From the NCBI RefSeq assembly GCF_900129565.1, contig NZ_FQWD01000003.1, forward strand, positions 124,001-188,000: DNA of 64,000 bases, given 5' to 3'. Source of the DNA: Marisediminitalea aggregata. Lineage in GTDB: Bacteria > Pseudomonadota > Gammaproteobacteria > Enterobacterales > Alteromonadaceae. Under the pieces are notes generated by a model. That model was given only the letters and a program-made list of their open reading frames with translations. It did no database searches and had not been told where the DNA came from. The position numbers and the translations under genes were made by a program. This document shows, piece after piece, positions 52,443 through 62,881 of the stretch; positions within the stretch are counted from its first letter, which is position 1, and every line of letters starts with the position of its first letter.

Positions 52443-53084
52443 TTAAACCTTAGCACCTTCTACAGCTTCTTTTGCTAATTGAGTAATACGTGCCCAGTCA
52501 CCGCTGTTAATAGCATCGTCTGGCGCAACCCATGAACCACCTACGCATTTCACGTTCTTTAATGCGAGGTAGTCATTGTAGTTGCCTAAACCGATTCCGC
52601 CTGTAGGGCAGAAGGTAATGTCTGGGAAAGGACCACTAATAGATTTAATTGCCTTAACGCCACCTGACGCTTCCGCTGGGAAGAACTTCAAATAGCTATA
52701 ACCGGCATCCTTCGCTTTCATCAGGTCTGATGTAGATGAAATACCTGGAATCAATGGAATTTCACATTCCTGCCCTGCTTTCAATAAATCGTCAGTCATA
52801 CCCGGGCTAATGGCAAACTTCGCACCCGCTTCTACAACTGCTTTCAATTGTTGAGCATTGGTAACAGTACCAGCACCAATTAATGCATCAGGTACTTCAG
52901 TTGCAATCCGTTTGATCACGTCAAGTGCTGCAGGTGTACGCAAGGTCACCTCAAGCACTTTAATACCACCGGCCATTAATGCGTGCGCAAGAGGGACTGC
53001 ATTTTCTACATCATCAATTACCAATACTGGTACTACAGGTCCCGCCGCAAAAATGTCAGCTGGCGAACATTTCCAATTTGTCAT
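52443..53084 (-). CDS. eda: 2-keto-3-deoxy-6-phosphogluconate aldolase
   Basis: Cleaves KDPG to pyruvate and glyceraldehyde 3-phosphate, the last step of the Entner-Doudoroff route. 213 residues from ATG 53084 (4 bp after the glk stop); the longer frame adds 14 codons inside glk. [12 protein letters not shown] carries the Glu, and [10 protein letters not shown] the Schiff-base Lys; GTVTNAQQL is also typical. Last gene of zwf-pgl-edd-glk-eda. Confidence 0.96.
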   Translation of the reverse strand: MTNWKCSPADIFAAGPVVPVLVIDDVENAVPLAHALMAGGIKVLEVTLRTPAALDVIKRIATEVPDALIGAGTVTNAQQLKAVVEAGAKFAISPGMTDDLLKAGQECEIPLIPGISSTSDLMKAKDAGYSYLKFFPAEASGGVKAIKSISGPFPDITFCPTGGIGLGNYNDYLALKNVKCVGGSWVAPDDAINSGDWARITQLAKEAVEGAKV

Positions 53085-53088
53085 AGAG

Positions 53089-54039
53089 TCAACTCGCAAT
53101 CTGTTGTTGTAAATACGCTGATGCACCTAACAAACCATGGTCTGGTTCATTAATCAGGTATGTTGGAATAGGTTGTACGTAATGTTTCATGCGTCCTTTT
53201 GCTTCAAATCGCGCTCTGAAATCACTGTTCATTAGCAACTCAGTGAAGCGTGTGGCAATACCGCCACCAATAAATACACCGCCGGTTGTGGCCAGATTTA
53301 ATGCCAGGTTACCTGCAAAACTGCCCATAATTCGACAAAATTGCTGTAGTGCTGCGAGACACGTCTCACATTCACCGTTCAAGGCTTTTTCTGTCACTTG
53401 TGCGGGCTCAGTTACGCTTAACGTCTCACCAGCATGCAGTGCCAGCGCTTGATATATGTGTAACAAACCACGGCCAGACAGCACGTCTTCTGCTGACACT
53501 CGGTCCAGCTTACCCTGCAAATAACGCCATACAACCAAATCAGTCTCATCCACAGGCGCAAAATCCACATGGCCACCTTCGCCGTCCAGCGTCGTCCAAC
53601 CTTGATCAGACAGTTGCATGTGCTCAACACCAAGGCCAGTGCCCGGACCAAACACAACAACATTTCCCTGAGGGTTAGCCGTGCCAGATCCAATTTGTAC
53701 CAGTTGTTCGCCGCTTAACACAGGCAGCGAATGCGCCACCGCGGTAAAGTCGTTAATAACAAATAAAGCATCAAGGTTTAATTGCTGCGTTAACGCGCGT
53801 TGAGAAAACACCCAACTATGGTTGGTCATTGCCACTTCGTCACCGGTAACCGGACACGCAATGGCAATACACCCCGCGCTGAATGACGTATCAACGTCAC
53901 TAAAATACTGCTTCAAGGCCAAATCAATGGTGGCAAAATCGTTACACAGATATTTGCGAATATTTGCTATACCATCAGCAGTGACAGTGGCAACACGAAT
54001 ATTTGTGCCGCCAACATCCGCTACAAAATAGCCGCTCAT
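53089..54039 (-). CDS. glk: Glucokinase (bacterial Glk family)
   Basis: Phosphorylates glucose with ATP. 316 residues from ATG 54039 (AGGAG upstream). The phosphate loop is [24 protein letters not shown] holds the catalytic Asp, [12 protein letters not shown] is the ATP site and EGGHVDF the sugar site. Start overlaps the edd stop by 4 nt (ATGA). Confidence 0.95.
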   Translation of the reverse strand: MSGYFVADVGGTNIRVATVTADGIANIRKYLCNDFATIDLALKQYFSDVDTSFSAGCIAIACPVTGDEVAMTNHSWVFSQRALTQQLNLDALFVINDFTAVAHSLPVLSGEQLVQIGSGTANPQGNVVVFGPGTGLGVEHMQLSDQGWTTLDGEGGHVDFAPVDETDLVVWRYLQGKLDRVSAEDVLSGRGLLHIYQALALHAGETLSVTEPAQVTEKALNGECETCLAALQQFCRIMGSFAGNLALNLATTGGVFIGGGIATRFTELLMNSDFRARFEAKGRMKHYVQPIPTYLINEPDHGLLGASAYLQQQIAS

Positions 54040-55865
54040 ACACGTTGCTCCTGGTCGTAGAACAACGTACATGCGCCCTCTTCCGCACCAGTGATTACAC
54101 CGCGCATGCCGCCAAACATTTCACGGCCCATACCTTGGTGTACATCGGTCAGGTCAGCTACTTTCGCAGTACGCTGCGCCAGCGTCGCTTCGTCAACACA
54201 CAGTGTTAATTCACCCGTCGCAGTATTCAGTTCGATAATATCGCCTGATTCTACCTTGGACAGTAACCCGCCCAGATAGGCTTCAGGGGTAACATGAATG
54301 GCTGCAGGGACTTTACCAGAAGCACCAGACATACGACCGTCCGTTACAAGTGCAACTTTAAATCCGCGGTCCTGTAACACACCTAATGGTGGTGTCAAGC
54401 GGTGCAACTCCGGCATGCCGATAGCGGCAGGCCCCTGGAAGCGAACAACAACAATGCAGTCCTTATCCAAATCACCAGCTTTAAACGCAGCATCCAATTC
54501 ATACTGATCTTCAAATACCACTGCTGGCGCTTTGATATGACAAACGGGGTTTTTAAGCGCAGATGTTTTAATAACTGCTCGGCCCAAATTACCACTCAGT
54601 ACGCTCAAACCACCGTCTGGCTTAAAGGGTTCAGATACTGTTGCAAAGACTTCTTTGTCGTGTGATTTAGTCGGGCCATCTCGCCATACCAACTCGCCAT
54701 CTTCCAGTACAGGCTCTTTGGTGTATTGCTCAAGGCCATCGCCACAGATGGTTTTCACGTCGTTGTGAATCAAACCATTGTCTAACAGCTCTTTAAACAA
54801 CAATGCCATACCGCCGGCAGCAACAAAGTGGTTGATATCAGCAGATCCATTCGGATAAATACGGGTTAACAATGGCACCGCATTCGATAAATCAGAGAAG
54901 TCATCCCAGTTAACAATGATGCCAGCTGCGCGAGCTACTGCAATTAAGTGCATGGTGTGGTTGGTTGAGCCACCCGTTGCCAACAATGCAACGATACCGT
55001 TTACTACGGCTTTTTCGTCGACGATATGACCGATTGGCGTGTAGTTATCGCCTAAATCTGTCAGGCGAGTTACCTGACGAGATGCCGCTCTGGTCAATTC
55101 ATCACGCAGCGCTGTGCCCGGATTAACAAATGAAGAACCCGGCAGGTGCAAGCCCATCATTTCTACCACTAACTGGTTGCTGTTCGCCGTACCGTAGAAA
55201 GTACAGGTACCTGCCGAGTGGTAAGACTGAGATTCAGCTTCCAATAATTCGTCACGACCCGCTTTACCTTCAGCAAACGCCTGGCGAACACGCGCTTTTT
55301 CTTTATTAGGTAGTCCACTAGGCATCGGCCCCGCTGGTACAAATACCGTGGGTAAATGACCAAAGCTCAACGAACCGATAAGTAGTCCCGGCACGATTTT
55401 ATCGCAGATACCCAGCATCATGGCACCGTCAAACATATTGTGAGACAAGCCTACTGCGGCACTTAACGCGATGACATCACGGCTCATCAGGCTGAGTTCC
55501 ATGCCCGGGTTACCCTGAGTTACACCGTCACACATAGCCGGTACACCGCCCGCGAATTGGGCAACACTGCCTACTTCTTTAACCGCATCCTTGATAATTT
55601 GCGGATACGTTTCGTATGGCTGGTGCGCTGACAACATATCGTTATAAGACGATACAATCGCGATGTTCGCTTTGGTCATACTGCGCAAATCAGATTTTTC
55701 TTCCTGGTTACACGCAGCGAACCCGTGTGCCAGGTTACCGCAAGATAGCACGCCACGGTGTGGACCCTGACGACGCGCTTTGTCGATTTTAGCCAGATAC
55801 GCCTGACGGGTAGCACGGCTTCGCTCGATAATTCGTTGTGTTACGTCATTAATTTGTGAATTCAT
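54036..55865 (-). CDS. edd: 6-phosphogluconate dehydratase
   Basis: Dehydrates 6-phosphogluconate to KDPG; an iron-sulfur enzyme of the IlvD/Edd family. 609 residues. Cluster and substrate regions: [20 protein letters not shown] (minus strand, residues about 41-60), [20 protein letters not shown], and [20 protein letters not shown] near the end. Begins 9 bp after pgl. Confidence 0.97.
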   Translation of the reverse strand: MNSQINDVTQRIIERSRATRQAYLAKIDKARRQGPHRGVLSCGNLAHGFAACNQEEKSDLRSMTKANIAIVSSYNDMLSAHQPYETYPQIIKDAVKEVGSVAQFAGGVPAMCDGVTQGNPGMELSLMSRDVIALSAAVGLSHNMFDGAMMLGICDKIVPGLLIGSLSFGHLPTVFVPAGPMPSGLPNKEKARVRQAFAEGKAGRDELLEAESQSYHSAGTCTFYGTANSNQLVVEMMGLHLPGSSFVNPGTALRDELTRAASRQVTRLTDLGDNYTPIGHIVDEKAVVNGIVALLATGGSTNHTMHLIAVARAAGIIVNWDDFSDLSNAVPLLTRIYPNGSADINHFVAAGGMALLFKELLDNGLIHNDVKTICGDGLEQYTKEPVLEDGELVWRDGPTKSHDKEVFATVSEPFKPDGGLSVLSGNLGRAVIKTSALKNPVCHIKAPAVVFEDQYELDAAFKAGDLDKDCIVVVRFQGPAAIGMPELHRLTPPLGVLQDRGFKVALVTDGRMSGASGKVPAAIHVTPEAYLGGLLSKVESGDIIELNTATGELTLCVDEATLAQRTAKVADLTDVHQGMGREMFGGMRGVITGAEEGACTLFYDQEQRV

Positions 55866-55874
55866 GCTGTTCTC

Positions 55875-56567
55875 CTACGGCGCCCACTTTAATGTCACCT
55901 GCGCAGCGTTCACAACAGCTACGATGGGCTTTTCGGCTGCTGACGCATTCGCCAGCGCATCATTCAAAACGTCACGTTTTTTATCACCTGTCAGGTGAAG
56001 AAAGATATTCCGGCTCGACACAATAGCTGGCAACGTTAAAGACATACGCTGATGTGGCGCTGTCGTTGGCTGAGTTGCAATACACACTCTGCCACTGTTC
56101 ATATCCAAACCGGCTTCAAGCTGCTCACTACAGGGGAACAGAGAAGCCGTGTGACCATCTTCGCCCATGCCCAAAATGAGCACGTCGAAAGGTTGAGACA
56201 TTGTAGCCAGTCTGGCTTCACAGTCTAATACTGCGTCCGCGGCATCAGACTCCGCTGATTTCATGTCAACAAAGCGCGCGGCTGCGGCTTTGCCCACTAA
56301 CAGATTTTGCTTAACCAGCTTGGTGTTGCTGGCATCGTCCTGTTCGTCAACCCAACGTTCATCTACCAGAGAAACATCTACGTTCGACCAGTCGATATCA
56401 GCGTTACACAGCGCCTGAAATAATGGCAGTGGCGTGCGTCCGCCACTCACCATCAAACTGGCTTTGCCTCGGGATGCAATCGCATCTGACAGCAATCTAG
56501 CAATGTCATCAGCAAATGCCGTATTTAACGCCTCAGCGCTTTCATATACAGATTCAATTAATGCCAT
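55875..56567 (-). CDS. pgl: 6-phosphogluconolactonase
   Basis: Hydrolyses 6-phosphogluconolactone, the product of Zwf. 230 residues from ATG 56567, 2 bp after the zwf stop; a longer frame overlapping zwf by 82 nt is not supported. Signatures: LMVSGGRTPLPLFQAL, VSLVDERWVDEQDDASN and LGMGEDGHTASLFP. SugarP-isomerase fold. Confidence 0.95.
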   Translation of the reverse strand: MALIESVYESAEALNTAFADDIARLLSDAIASRGKASLMVSGGRTPLPLFQALCNADIDWSNVDVSLVDERWVDEQDDASNTKLVKQNLLVGKAAAARFVDMKSAESDAADAVLDCEARLATMSQPFDVLILGMGEDGHTASLFPCSEQLEAGLDMNSGRVCIATQPTTAPHQRMSLTLPAIVSSRNIFLHLTGDKKRDVLNDALANASAAEKPIVAVVNAAQVTLKWAP

Positions 56568-56569
56568 AA

Positions 56570-58063
56570 CTACTTTTTCTTGGTAATTTTGCTTTCGTAC
56601 CAGCTGCGATCTTCGCGAGCCAGCAATCCAATAGACGCAACCGGGCCCCATGTACCAGCCTGATAAGGCTCTGGTGGCTCGTTAGTGCTATCCCATGCAG
56701 CAAGAATCGAATCGACCCATTTCCAGGCTTGTTCAATTTCATCGCGACGAACGAACAGTGCCTGATTACCTAACATCACCTCAAGCAACAGCTTTTCGTA
56801 AGCATCCGGAATACGCTCATCAGAGAACGCTTCAGAGAAACTCAGGTTTAGTTTAGATTTTTGCAGGTCCATAGAACCAGAACTGGTTAATCCCGGTACT
56901 TTATTCATTACCGTGATCTCTACGCCTTCATCAGGCTGTAAGCGAATTACCAGCTTGTTTGGCGGCAGATTTTTGAAGCTGTCGCTGAACATGTTGTGAG
57001 GCTGTCGTTTGAAATAGATAACAACTTCAGACACTTTAGTCGGCAGGCGTTTACCTGTACGCAGGTAAAACGGCACACCGGCCCAACGCCAGTTGTCGAT
57101 TTCAGCCTTAATAGCAACAAACGTTTCCGTTTTACTTACTGTGTTGGCGTCATCTTCTTCCAGGTAACCGGGTACTTCTTTACCTTTAACGAAACCAGAG
57201 GTGTACTGGCCTCTTACGGTAACGTCATTAATGTTAGAAGAATTAATAGGACGCAGTGCGCGCAGCACTTTCAGCTTTTCATCACGAATACTGTCGGCAT
57301 TCAGTGTTGTTGGCGGCTCCATAGCAACCAGACTCAGAATCTGCAGCAAGTGGTTTTGAACCATGTCACGCATCTGACCGGCGTCATCGAAATAACCCCA
57401 ACGCCCTTCAATACCTACTGACTCAGCAACGGTGATTTGAACATGGTCAATACAGTTGTGGTCCCAGTTAGTAGTAAAGATTGAATTAGCGAAACGCAGG
57501 GCAATCAGGTTTAGAACCGTTTCTTTACCCAGGTAGTGGTCAATACGATAAATCTGGCTTTCGTCAAAGTATTCAGCCACTTGCTCATTAATGACTTTTG
57601 ACGATTTAAGATCGTGACCAATGGGCTTTTCCAGCACCAGACGAACGCTGGAATCAATAATATTGCAACCGTGCAGACCACGACAAATATCACCGTAAAT
57701 CGCTGGCGGGGTTGCCAGGTAACACACCATTGTGCGCTCTGCATTTACGTGTTTTTCTAACGCGCTGTAACTGGCGATATCTTTCATATCGATTTGCGCG
57801 TAAGCCAAGCGTGCCTGGAAACGTTCCCAGGTTTCTTCACAAATGGTCTCACCGGCAAATTCGTCCAGTGCAGCACGAACGTCTTCAACGTAACCTTCGT
57901 TAGTCTGTTCCTGGCGGGCAACACCAATCAGTGTTGAGTCGGGATGTAACAAACCTGCTTTTTCCAACTGATACAGCGAAGGTAACAGCTTGCGTCGTGA
58001 AAGGTCACCTTTGGTGCCAAACAACACAAAATCACAGGCTTCAAAAGAACTATCCATCACCAT
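56570..58063 (-). CDS. zwf: Glucose-6-phosphate 1-dehydrogenase
   Basis: Oxidises glucose 6-phosphate with NADP. 497 residues. Cofactor loop FGTKGDLSRRKLLP, active-site RIDHYLGKE, and QNHLLQILSLVAMEPP. First gene of zwf-pgl-edd-glk-eda. Divergent from hexR across a 294-bp region with a HexR-type palindrome 90 bp upstream of the start. Confidence 0.97.
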   Translation of the reverse strand: MVMDSSFEACDFVLFGTKGDLSRRKLLPSLYQLEKAGLLHPDSTLIGVARQEQTNEGYVEDVRAALDEFAGETICEETWERFQARLAYAQIDMKDIASYSALEKHVNAERTMVCYLATPPAIYGDICRGLHGCNIIDSSVRLVLEKPIGHDLKSSKVINEQVAEYFDESQIYRIDHYLGKETVLNLIALRFANSIFTTNWDHNCIDHVQITVAESVGIEGRWGYFDDAGQMRDMVQNHLLQILSLVAMEPPTTLNADSIRDEKLKVLRALRPINSSNINDVTVRGQYTSGFVKGKEVPGYLEEDDANTVSKTETFVAIKAEIDNWRWAGVPFYLRTGKRLPTKVSEVVIYFKRQPHNMFSDSFKNLPPNKLVIRLQPDEGVEITVMNKVPGLTSSGSMDLQKSKLNLSFSEAFSDERIPDAYEKLLLEVMLGNQALFVRRDEIEQAWKWVDSILAAWDSTNEPPEPYQAGTWGPVASIGLLAREDRSWYESKITKKK

Positions 58064-58357
58064 GTAATCGGCCTTATCTCAAATTGTTCGGATAGCGTCA
58101 GTCGAAGTCTTACGCTATCGGGGTATTTTGTTGCCATATAGTTAACAACAAATGTAGTAAAATTACAACTTATCATTCCGGATGAATTTATAACGGTGGG
58201 TGATATTACGCTACAGGCCCCGCCACAGCAGTTTCATTTTGGAAATCGATGCTGTAAATAATGTTAAAAAATTACATTTTTCTTGTACGTTCTTTCATAT
58301 TCAGTAGTATAACGCATGGGAAAACACACTATTTTACTGAAGTGTAACTGCAAGAAT
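58064..58357. other. Divergent control region of zwf operon and hexR (294 bp, no gene)
   Basis: AT-rich. Contains the HexR-type palindrome at 58153-58167. An ORF extension of hexR to 58316 is not supported by family length. Confidence 0.7.
58153..58167. promoter_or_regulatory. HexR-type operator between zwf and hexR
   Basis: TGTAGTAAAATTACA, an almost perfect 15-bp palindrome with the spacing of known HexR sites (TGTAAT-N3-ATTACA pattern), 90 bp before zwf and 190 bp before hexR. Confidence 0.75.
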
Positions 58358-59209
58358 ATGAATATTTTAGAAAAAATAACACAACATAAATCGGCGTTCA
58401 GTAAGTCAGAACGCAAAGTGGCAGAAGTAATACTGGCAAACCCTCAATCTGCAATTCACTCCAGTATAGCAACATTGGCTAAAATGTCAGACGTTAGCGA
58501 GCCAACGGTAAATCGCTTTTGTCGGCGCCTGGATACCAAGGGCTTCCCGGATTTTAAGCTGCATTTAGCGCAAAGTCTGGCCAACGGTACGCCTTACGTT
58601 AACCGCCACGTTGATGAGAATGACGGCCCTGACGAGTACACAACAAAAATTTTCGAATCTACCATGGCCTCACTGGAAGTCGCGCGACAATCTGTGTGTG
58701 TAAATACCGTTAATCGCGTAGTCGATTTGCTTACACAGGCGCAGCGTATTTCATTTTTCGGACTGGGTGCATCTGCGTCTGTTGCACACGATGCCCTGAA
58801 TAAGTTTTTCCGCTTCAACGTGCCGGTTGTCTACTTTGAAGACATCCTGATGCAGCGCATGAGCTGCATGAACTGCGGTTCGGGTGATGTGGTTGTACTG
58901 ATCTCACATACTGGCCGTACCAAAAGTCTGGTGGAAATCGCGCAAATTGCTAAAAACAACGACGCCACTGTGGTAGGGATTACTTCGGCGAATAGTCCGC
59001 TGGCCCAGGAGTGTACGTTTGTGCTATCTCTCGAGGTCCCAGAAGACACCGATATGTATATGCCGATGGCGTCTCGTATAGCCCAATTAACGTTAATCGA
59101 CGTTCTCGCAACCGGATTTACGCTGCGTCGCGGCAACAAATTCCGTGAAAATCTGAAACGTGTGAAAGACACCTTGCGAGGCTCACGATTTGAGAAACGC
59201 GGCGGCTAA
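58358..59209 (+). CDS. hexR: HexR transcription factor (RpiR family)
   Basis: Regulator of central sugar metabolism; DNA binding is released by KDPG. 283 residues from ATG 58358 (MNILEKITQHKSAFSKSERK), matching E. coli HexR; an ATG 14 codons earlier is less likely. N-terminal HTH with IATLAKMSDVSEPTVNRFCR, C-terminal SIS domain with FGLGASASVAHDALNKFFRF and LISHTGRTKSLVE. Divergent from its likely target operon. Confidence 0.96.
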   Translation: MNILEKITQHKSAFSKSERKVAEVILANPQSAIHSSIATLAKMSDVSEPTVNRFCRRLDTKGFPDFKLHLAQSLANGTPYVNRHVDENDGPDEYTTKIFESTMASLEVARQSVCVNTVNRVVDLLTQAQRISFFGLGASASVAHDALNKFFRFNVPVVYFEDILMQRMSCMNCGSGDVVVLISHTGRTKSLVEIAQIAKNNDATVVGITSANSPLAQECTFVLSLEVPEDTDMYMPMASRIAQLTLIDVLATGFTLRRGNKFRENLKRVKDTLRGSRFEKRGG

Positions 59210-59231
59210 GCCCTGAGTATCGATTCATATC

Positions 59232-59259
59232 AAAAAGAGGCGTAGCAGCCTCTTTTTTT
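59232..59259 (+). terminator. Terminator after hexR
   Basis: AAAAAGAGGC, loop GTAGCA, GCCTCTTTTTTT, 22 nt after the stop. Confidence 0.9.
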
Positions 59260-59476
59260 GTATCTGTTTTCAACTAACCACCTGCCCTTTATAATTGCGG
59301 TGTAGGTAACTAACAAGCTTGTATTTTAACGTCAAAACACCTCTAAAACGCTATAAGCTCACCCTCCATTATAGATAAATAGCTATATTTGGATAGTTTT
59401 TACACCGTCATATAATAATTCTTATAAAGAATCTTTAATCTGCCATTCACAATTTGGTCAAATTCGTCTAGTATTT

Positions 59477-59491
59477 TGTAATTAAATTACG
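59477..59491. promoter_or_regulatory. HexR-type operator before pykA
   Basis: TGTAATTAAATTACG, a 15-bp near-perfect palindrome (one base off), 64 bp before the pyruvate kinase start. Confidence 0.75.
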
Positions 59492-59555
59492 AAATAGATT
59501 TACAGCAATACTCCCTAGGGTAGTCCCCTCACTTAACACGAAAGCGAAAAGCACT

Positions 59556-60992
59556 ATGACGAGACGAACAAAAATATTAGCGACATTAGGCCCAGCAACT
59601 GATACACAAGAAAAAATAGAAGCCATCATTGCTGCTGGCGCCAACGTGGTTCGAATGAACTTTTCTCACGGACAGGCAGAAGATCATATTGAGCGCGCTA
59701 AGCGAGTTCGCGCTGCTGCCCGTAATCTTGGCAAATACGTAGCTATTTTAGGTGACCTTCAGGGCCCTAAAATCCGTGTATCACGCTTTGAAAACAGCGC
59801 GGTACACCTTGCTGTAGGCGCTGATTTTATTCTGGACGCAGAGCTTGACCGAGATGCAGGTAACGAAAAGCAGGTAGGCATTGACTATAAAGCGCTGCCG
59901 GATGATGTGAGCCCGGGTGACATTCTGCTTTTGGATGATGGCCGCATTCAATTGAAAGTAACAGGTGTAGAAGGCCGTAAGGTACACACCGTAGTTACCG
60001 TTGGTGGAAAGCTGTCTAATAACAAAGGTATCAACCGCTTGGGTGGTGGCCTTTCAGCAGAAGCACTGACTGAGAAAGACAAGCGCGATATCGTAACGGC
60101 TGCAGAGATTGGCGTAGATTATCTGGCAGTGTCCTTCCCTCGAAGTGGCGCAGATTTGGATTACGCACGTGAGCTGGCCATTGCAGCGGGTTGTAATGCA
60201 AAAATTTGTGCCAAAGTGGAACGCGCAGAGGCCGTAGCAACCGACGAAGCAATTGACGACATTATACGCGCGTCAGATGCAGTGATGGTTGCCCGCGGGG
60301 ACTTGGGTGTCGAAATCGGCGATGCTGAGCTGGTTGGTGTGCAAAAGAAACTGATTGCACGTTCACGTCAACTGAACAAGGTAGTCATTACGGCGACTCA
60401 GATGATGGAATCCATGATTGACAGCCCTATGCCAACACGTGCCGAAGTAATGGACGTAGCCAACGCCGTGTTAGACGGCACCGATGCTGTCATGCTGTCT
60501 GCTGAAACAGCAGCGGGTAATTTCCCGGTTGAAACCGTACAAGCAATGGCGCGGGTATGTGAAGGCGCAGAAACCCACCCTAGCATCAAGTTCTCCAAGC
60601 ACCGTTTGGACGAAATGTTTGACTCAGTTAGCGAGACCATTGCGTTGTCAGCAGTATACGCAGCGAATCACCTGCCAGGCGTAAAAGCCATTGTAGGCCT
60701 GACTGAAAGTGGCAGCACGCCTCGCCTGATGTCGCGTATTACAACCAAGCTGCCTATTGTAGCTCTGTCACGTCACGAAGGTACGCTGAATGCCATGGCA
60801 TTGTATCGCGGAGTTAAACCAATGTACTTTAACTCCAGCGAAAGCGCGCCAGGCGAATTGAAGAACGATGTTGTTGCTTTACTGAAAGAACACGGCCTGG
60901 TTGAAGCTGGCGACACCTTTATTCTGACGCACGGCGACCGCATGGAAACGATTGGGGCAACCAATGCGATTAAAATTATTGACGTTGAATAA
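59556..60992 (+). CDS. pykA: Pyruvate kinase (PykA type)
   Basis: Converts phosphoenolpyruvate and ADP to pyruvate and ATP. 478 residues. RMNFSHG near residue 34, [22 protein letters not shown] (catalytic Lys/Glu), [10 protein letters not shown] and [13 protein letters not shown]. It resembles E. coli PykA (480 residues) more than PykF. Ends at a strong terminator shared with ydjA. Confidence 0.96.
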   Translation: MTRRTKILATLGPATDTQEKIEAIIAAGANVVRMNFSHGQAEDHIERAKRVRAAARNLGKYVAILGDLQGPKIRVSRFENSAVHLAVGADFILDAELDRDAGNEKQVGIDYKALPDDVSPGDILLLDDGRIQLKVTGVEGRKVHTVVTVGGKLSNNKGINRLGGGLSAEALTEKDKRDIVTAAEIGVDYLAVSFPRSGADLDYARELAIAAGCNAKICAKVERAEAVATDEAIDDIIRASDAVMVARGDLGVEIGDAELVGVQKKLIARSRQLNKVVITATQMMESMIDSPMPTRAEVMDVANAVLDGTDAVMLSAETAAGNFPVETVQAMARVCEGAETHPSIKFSKHRLDEMFDSVSETIALSAVYAANHLPGVKAIVGLTESGSTPRLMSRITTKLPIVALSRHEGTLNAMALYRGVKPMYFNSSESAPGELKNDVVALLKEHGLVEAGDTFILTHGDRMETIGATNAIKIIDVE

Positions 60993-61017
60993 GACTACGT
61001 CTTATTTCTGTTAAAAT

Positions 61018-61053
61018 AAAAAGCCAGTTGCTTCATACAACTGGCTTTTTTTA
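61018..61053. terminator. Terminator between pykA and ydjA (convergent)
   Basis: AAAAAGCCAGTTG, loop, CAACTGGCTTTTTTT: a 13-bp stem with T run on the plus strand and A run giving T on the minus strand. Confidence 0.9.
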
Positions 61054-61086
61054 TGACTTTGACCCGGCCCAGATCCAATACTTACG

Positions 61087-61644
61087 TTATTTTTGAGGCC
61101 AGGGTTTAAAAAACTCACTCGTCTCTGGTACTGGTTTCTGCGGTACTTCCTGGACCGGTGTACCTAAATACAAAAAACCAACAATTTCATTCTCTTCAGC
61201 TATTCCTAATCCGGCTTTCACAACAGGACAATGCGCGTAAGCCCCCGTTCTCCAAATGCCCTGAAAACCTTGAGCAACCGCGGCCATCTGCATTGCCATC
61301 GTTGCGCACGCAGCAGACCCCAACTGCTCTACCTGAGGCACCTTTTCATGCTCCTGGTAGTTTGTTGCCACTACGATGATCATAGGCGCTCTCACCGGTA
61401 ACTGAGGCGCACGTTGTATTTCTCGTTCAGACTTATCGTTATCTATGGCTGATTGCTCAAACAATGCACCCAGTTGGTCCAAACCTTTGCCTTCAATTAC
61501 TAAAAACTGCCATGGGGCCAGTGAGGCATGGTCCGGGGTACGCAAGGCCGCTAATTTGATATTTTCCAGTGCTTCACCTTGTGGCGCCGGTGCGGACAAA
61601 CGGGGTTGAGAGCGACGGGTAAGTAAAAGTGTTAACGCATCCAT
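61087..61644 (-). CDS. ydjA: Nitroreductase family protein (YdjA)
   Basis: FMN-dependent nitroreductase-like enzyme; E. coli YdjA is a minimal member. 185 residues from ATG 61644 (AGAGGC upstream). Opens MDALTLLLTRRSQPRLSAPA; RTPDHASLAPWQF is the FMN region, GFQGIWRTGAY is conserved and VGFLYLGTP follows. In E. coli ydjA adjoins sppA, as nearly here. Confidence 0.92.
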   Translation of the reverse strand: MDALTLLLTRRSQPRLSAPAPQGEALENIKLAALRTPDHASLAPWQFLVIEGKGLDQLGALFEQSAIDNDKSEREIQRAPQLPVRAPMIIVVATNYQEHEKVPQVEQLGSAACATMAMQMAAVAQGFQGIWRTGAYAHCPVVKAGLGIAEENEIVGFLYLGTPVQEVPQKPVPETSEFFKPWPQK

Positions 61645-61749
61645 GAAAGCCTCTGATGTCTGTAAAAAATGACTGCTAGTCACAGAACGAATCACCTGTG
61701 ACCGAACTAAAACTAAAGACTCGCAGACGATAACGTTAGCAACGATGAT

Positions 61750-62376
61750 TTACAAGCCGCATCGACGGGCAATATATCGGGACAGGTAATAATCGATACT
61801 AGTGTAGCGCCCTGCCCCAAAGCACAGCAACACGAGCAACATGACGAAATAGGTCGCCGCAAACTCAATACCGTTGTTGAGAATGACGAAATTACCACTG
61901 CTGGTAAGCCATTCAATATACCCATGTTCTTCCAGTAATGATTTGGCGGCAGCCAGTTTCTCTGGCGCTTCCATAACCGACGGATTCATCAATAAAGTAC
62001 CATCGGCAAGCCAGCTATTTGAATCAGCAATTGCCAGCCAACCGTTTTCAGCATGCACGGTAACCATGGCAACGATCATAGTGATAAGCAAAGGAATACT
62101 AACCCAACGAACTGCCAATCCCGGCACTAACAACAGACCGCCTATAAACTCTGCCAACGACGCCAGTATTGCCAGTAGATACGGAAACGGCAGGCCCAGA
62201 CCAAATTCTGCGTCTCCAAACCATTGAACTGTGCTATCGAAATTAGCCAGCTTTTGCCAGCCAGCCTGCACCATCACAGGTGCCAGATACAAGCGAATCA
62301 GGAGCAACACCACACCATCTATATGCCGGGTTAGTAATTGCAGTTGCTGTTGGATTTTAAAGCACAGTTTTATCAC
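61750..62376 (-). CDS. DoxX family membrane protein
   Basis: 208 residues with four membrane helices (about 21-38, 68-88, 90-108 and 168-186). The start of the domain, LLIRLYLAPVMVQAGWQKLANF, and EFIGGLLLVPGLAVRW match DoxX. The loop between helices 3 and 4 is long (about 60 residues). DoxX proteins act in quinone-linked redox steps or membrane stress; the partner here is unknown. Divergent from the small gene and sppA. Confidence 0.9.
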   Translation of the reverse strand: MIKLCFKIQQQLQLLTRHIDGVVLLLIRLYLAPVMVQAGWQKLANFDSTVQWFGDAEFGLGLPFPYLLAILASLAEFIGGLLLVPGLAVRWVSIPLLITMIVAMVTVHAENGWLAIADSNSWLADGTLLMNPSVMEAPEKLAAAKSLLEEHGYIEWLTSSGNFVILNNGIEFAATYFVMLLVLLCFGAGRYTSIDYYLSRYIARRCGL

Positions 62377-62601
62377 ACCTGGTACCTATATAATTATCTG
62401 TTTTATTGTTTGTAAAAATGCAGCATGCGTGCCATCTGGTTTTTACTGTTCGTAAATTATTCAATCAGCGAACCAGTCTTAAAGTTATCGCGTATATCTT
62501 AACGTTGAACGAAATGATAATAGTGTACAATCCAAACACGTGGCACGCTGTCAGCGGTTATGCCTATACAGATCGCCCTTTAACCTTAAAACTTTCAGGC
62601 T

Positions 62602-62793
62602 ATGAGTAAATTTTTACGCATCATGCACCGGGGACACAGCAAGGTAGGTTACAGTGAGCGCAAAGGTCGTTTACTGATGATGATGTCTGATGAGCAGCAC
62701 AAACACATTGCCAGTGTTATTCTGCAATGGCTAAATCAGGACACGAATGGCCCGGCAGAGTCAAGCGGTGGTAATAAACGCCTGAAGAAATGA
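62602..62793 (+). CDS. Small basic protein, unknown function
   Basis: 63 residues, rich in Lys, Arg, His and Met: MSKFLRIMHRGHSKVGYSER. The middle DEQHKHIASVILQWLNQDT looks helical and the end is basic. I do not recognise it. Only a weak ribosome-binding site is seen (CAGG six bases before). It lies 88 bp before sppA on the same strand. Confidence 0.45.
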   Translation: MSKFLRIMHRGHSKVGYSERKGRLLMMMSDEQHKHIASVILQWLNQDTNGPAESSGGNKRLKK

Positions 62794-62881
62794 GTTATTA
62801 CATTTCATTACAAATTTAATTCGCGAATTATGTGAGTTTCGATAACATAACAATGAATAGCAGCGAAGGTATGTAGTCAAT

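Larger units (their letters stand above)
59210..59555. other. 346-bp gap between hexR and pykA: terminator, HexR site, promoter
   Basis: No credible ORF. Holds the hexR terminator near its start and a HexR-type palindrome near its end. The promoter of the pyruvate kinase gene must lie here; AT-rich tracts at 59400-59470 are likely. Confidence 0.7.
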
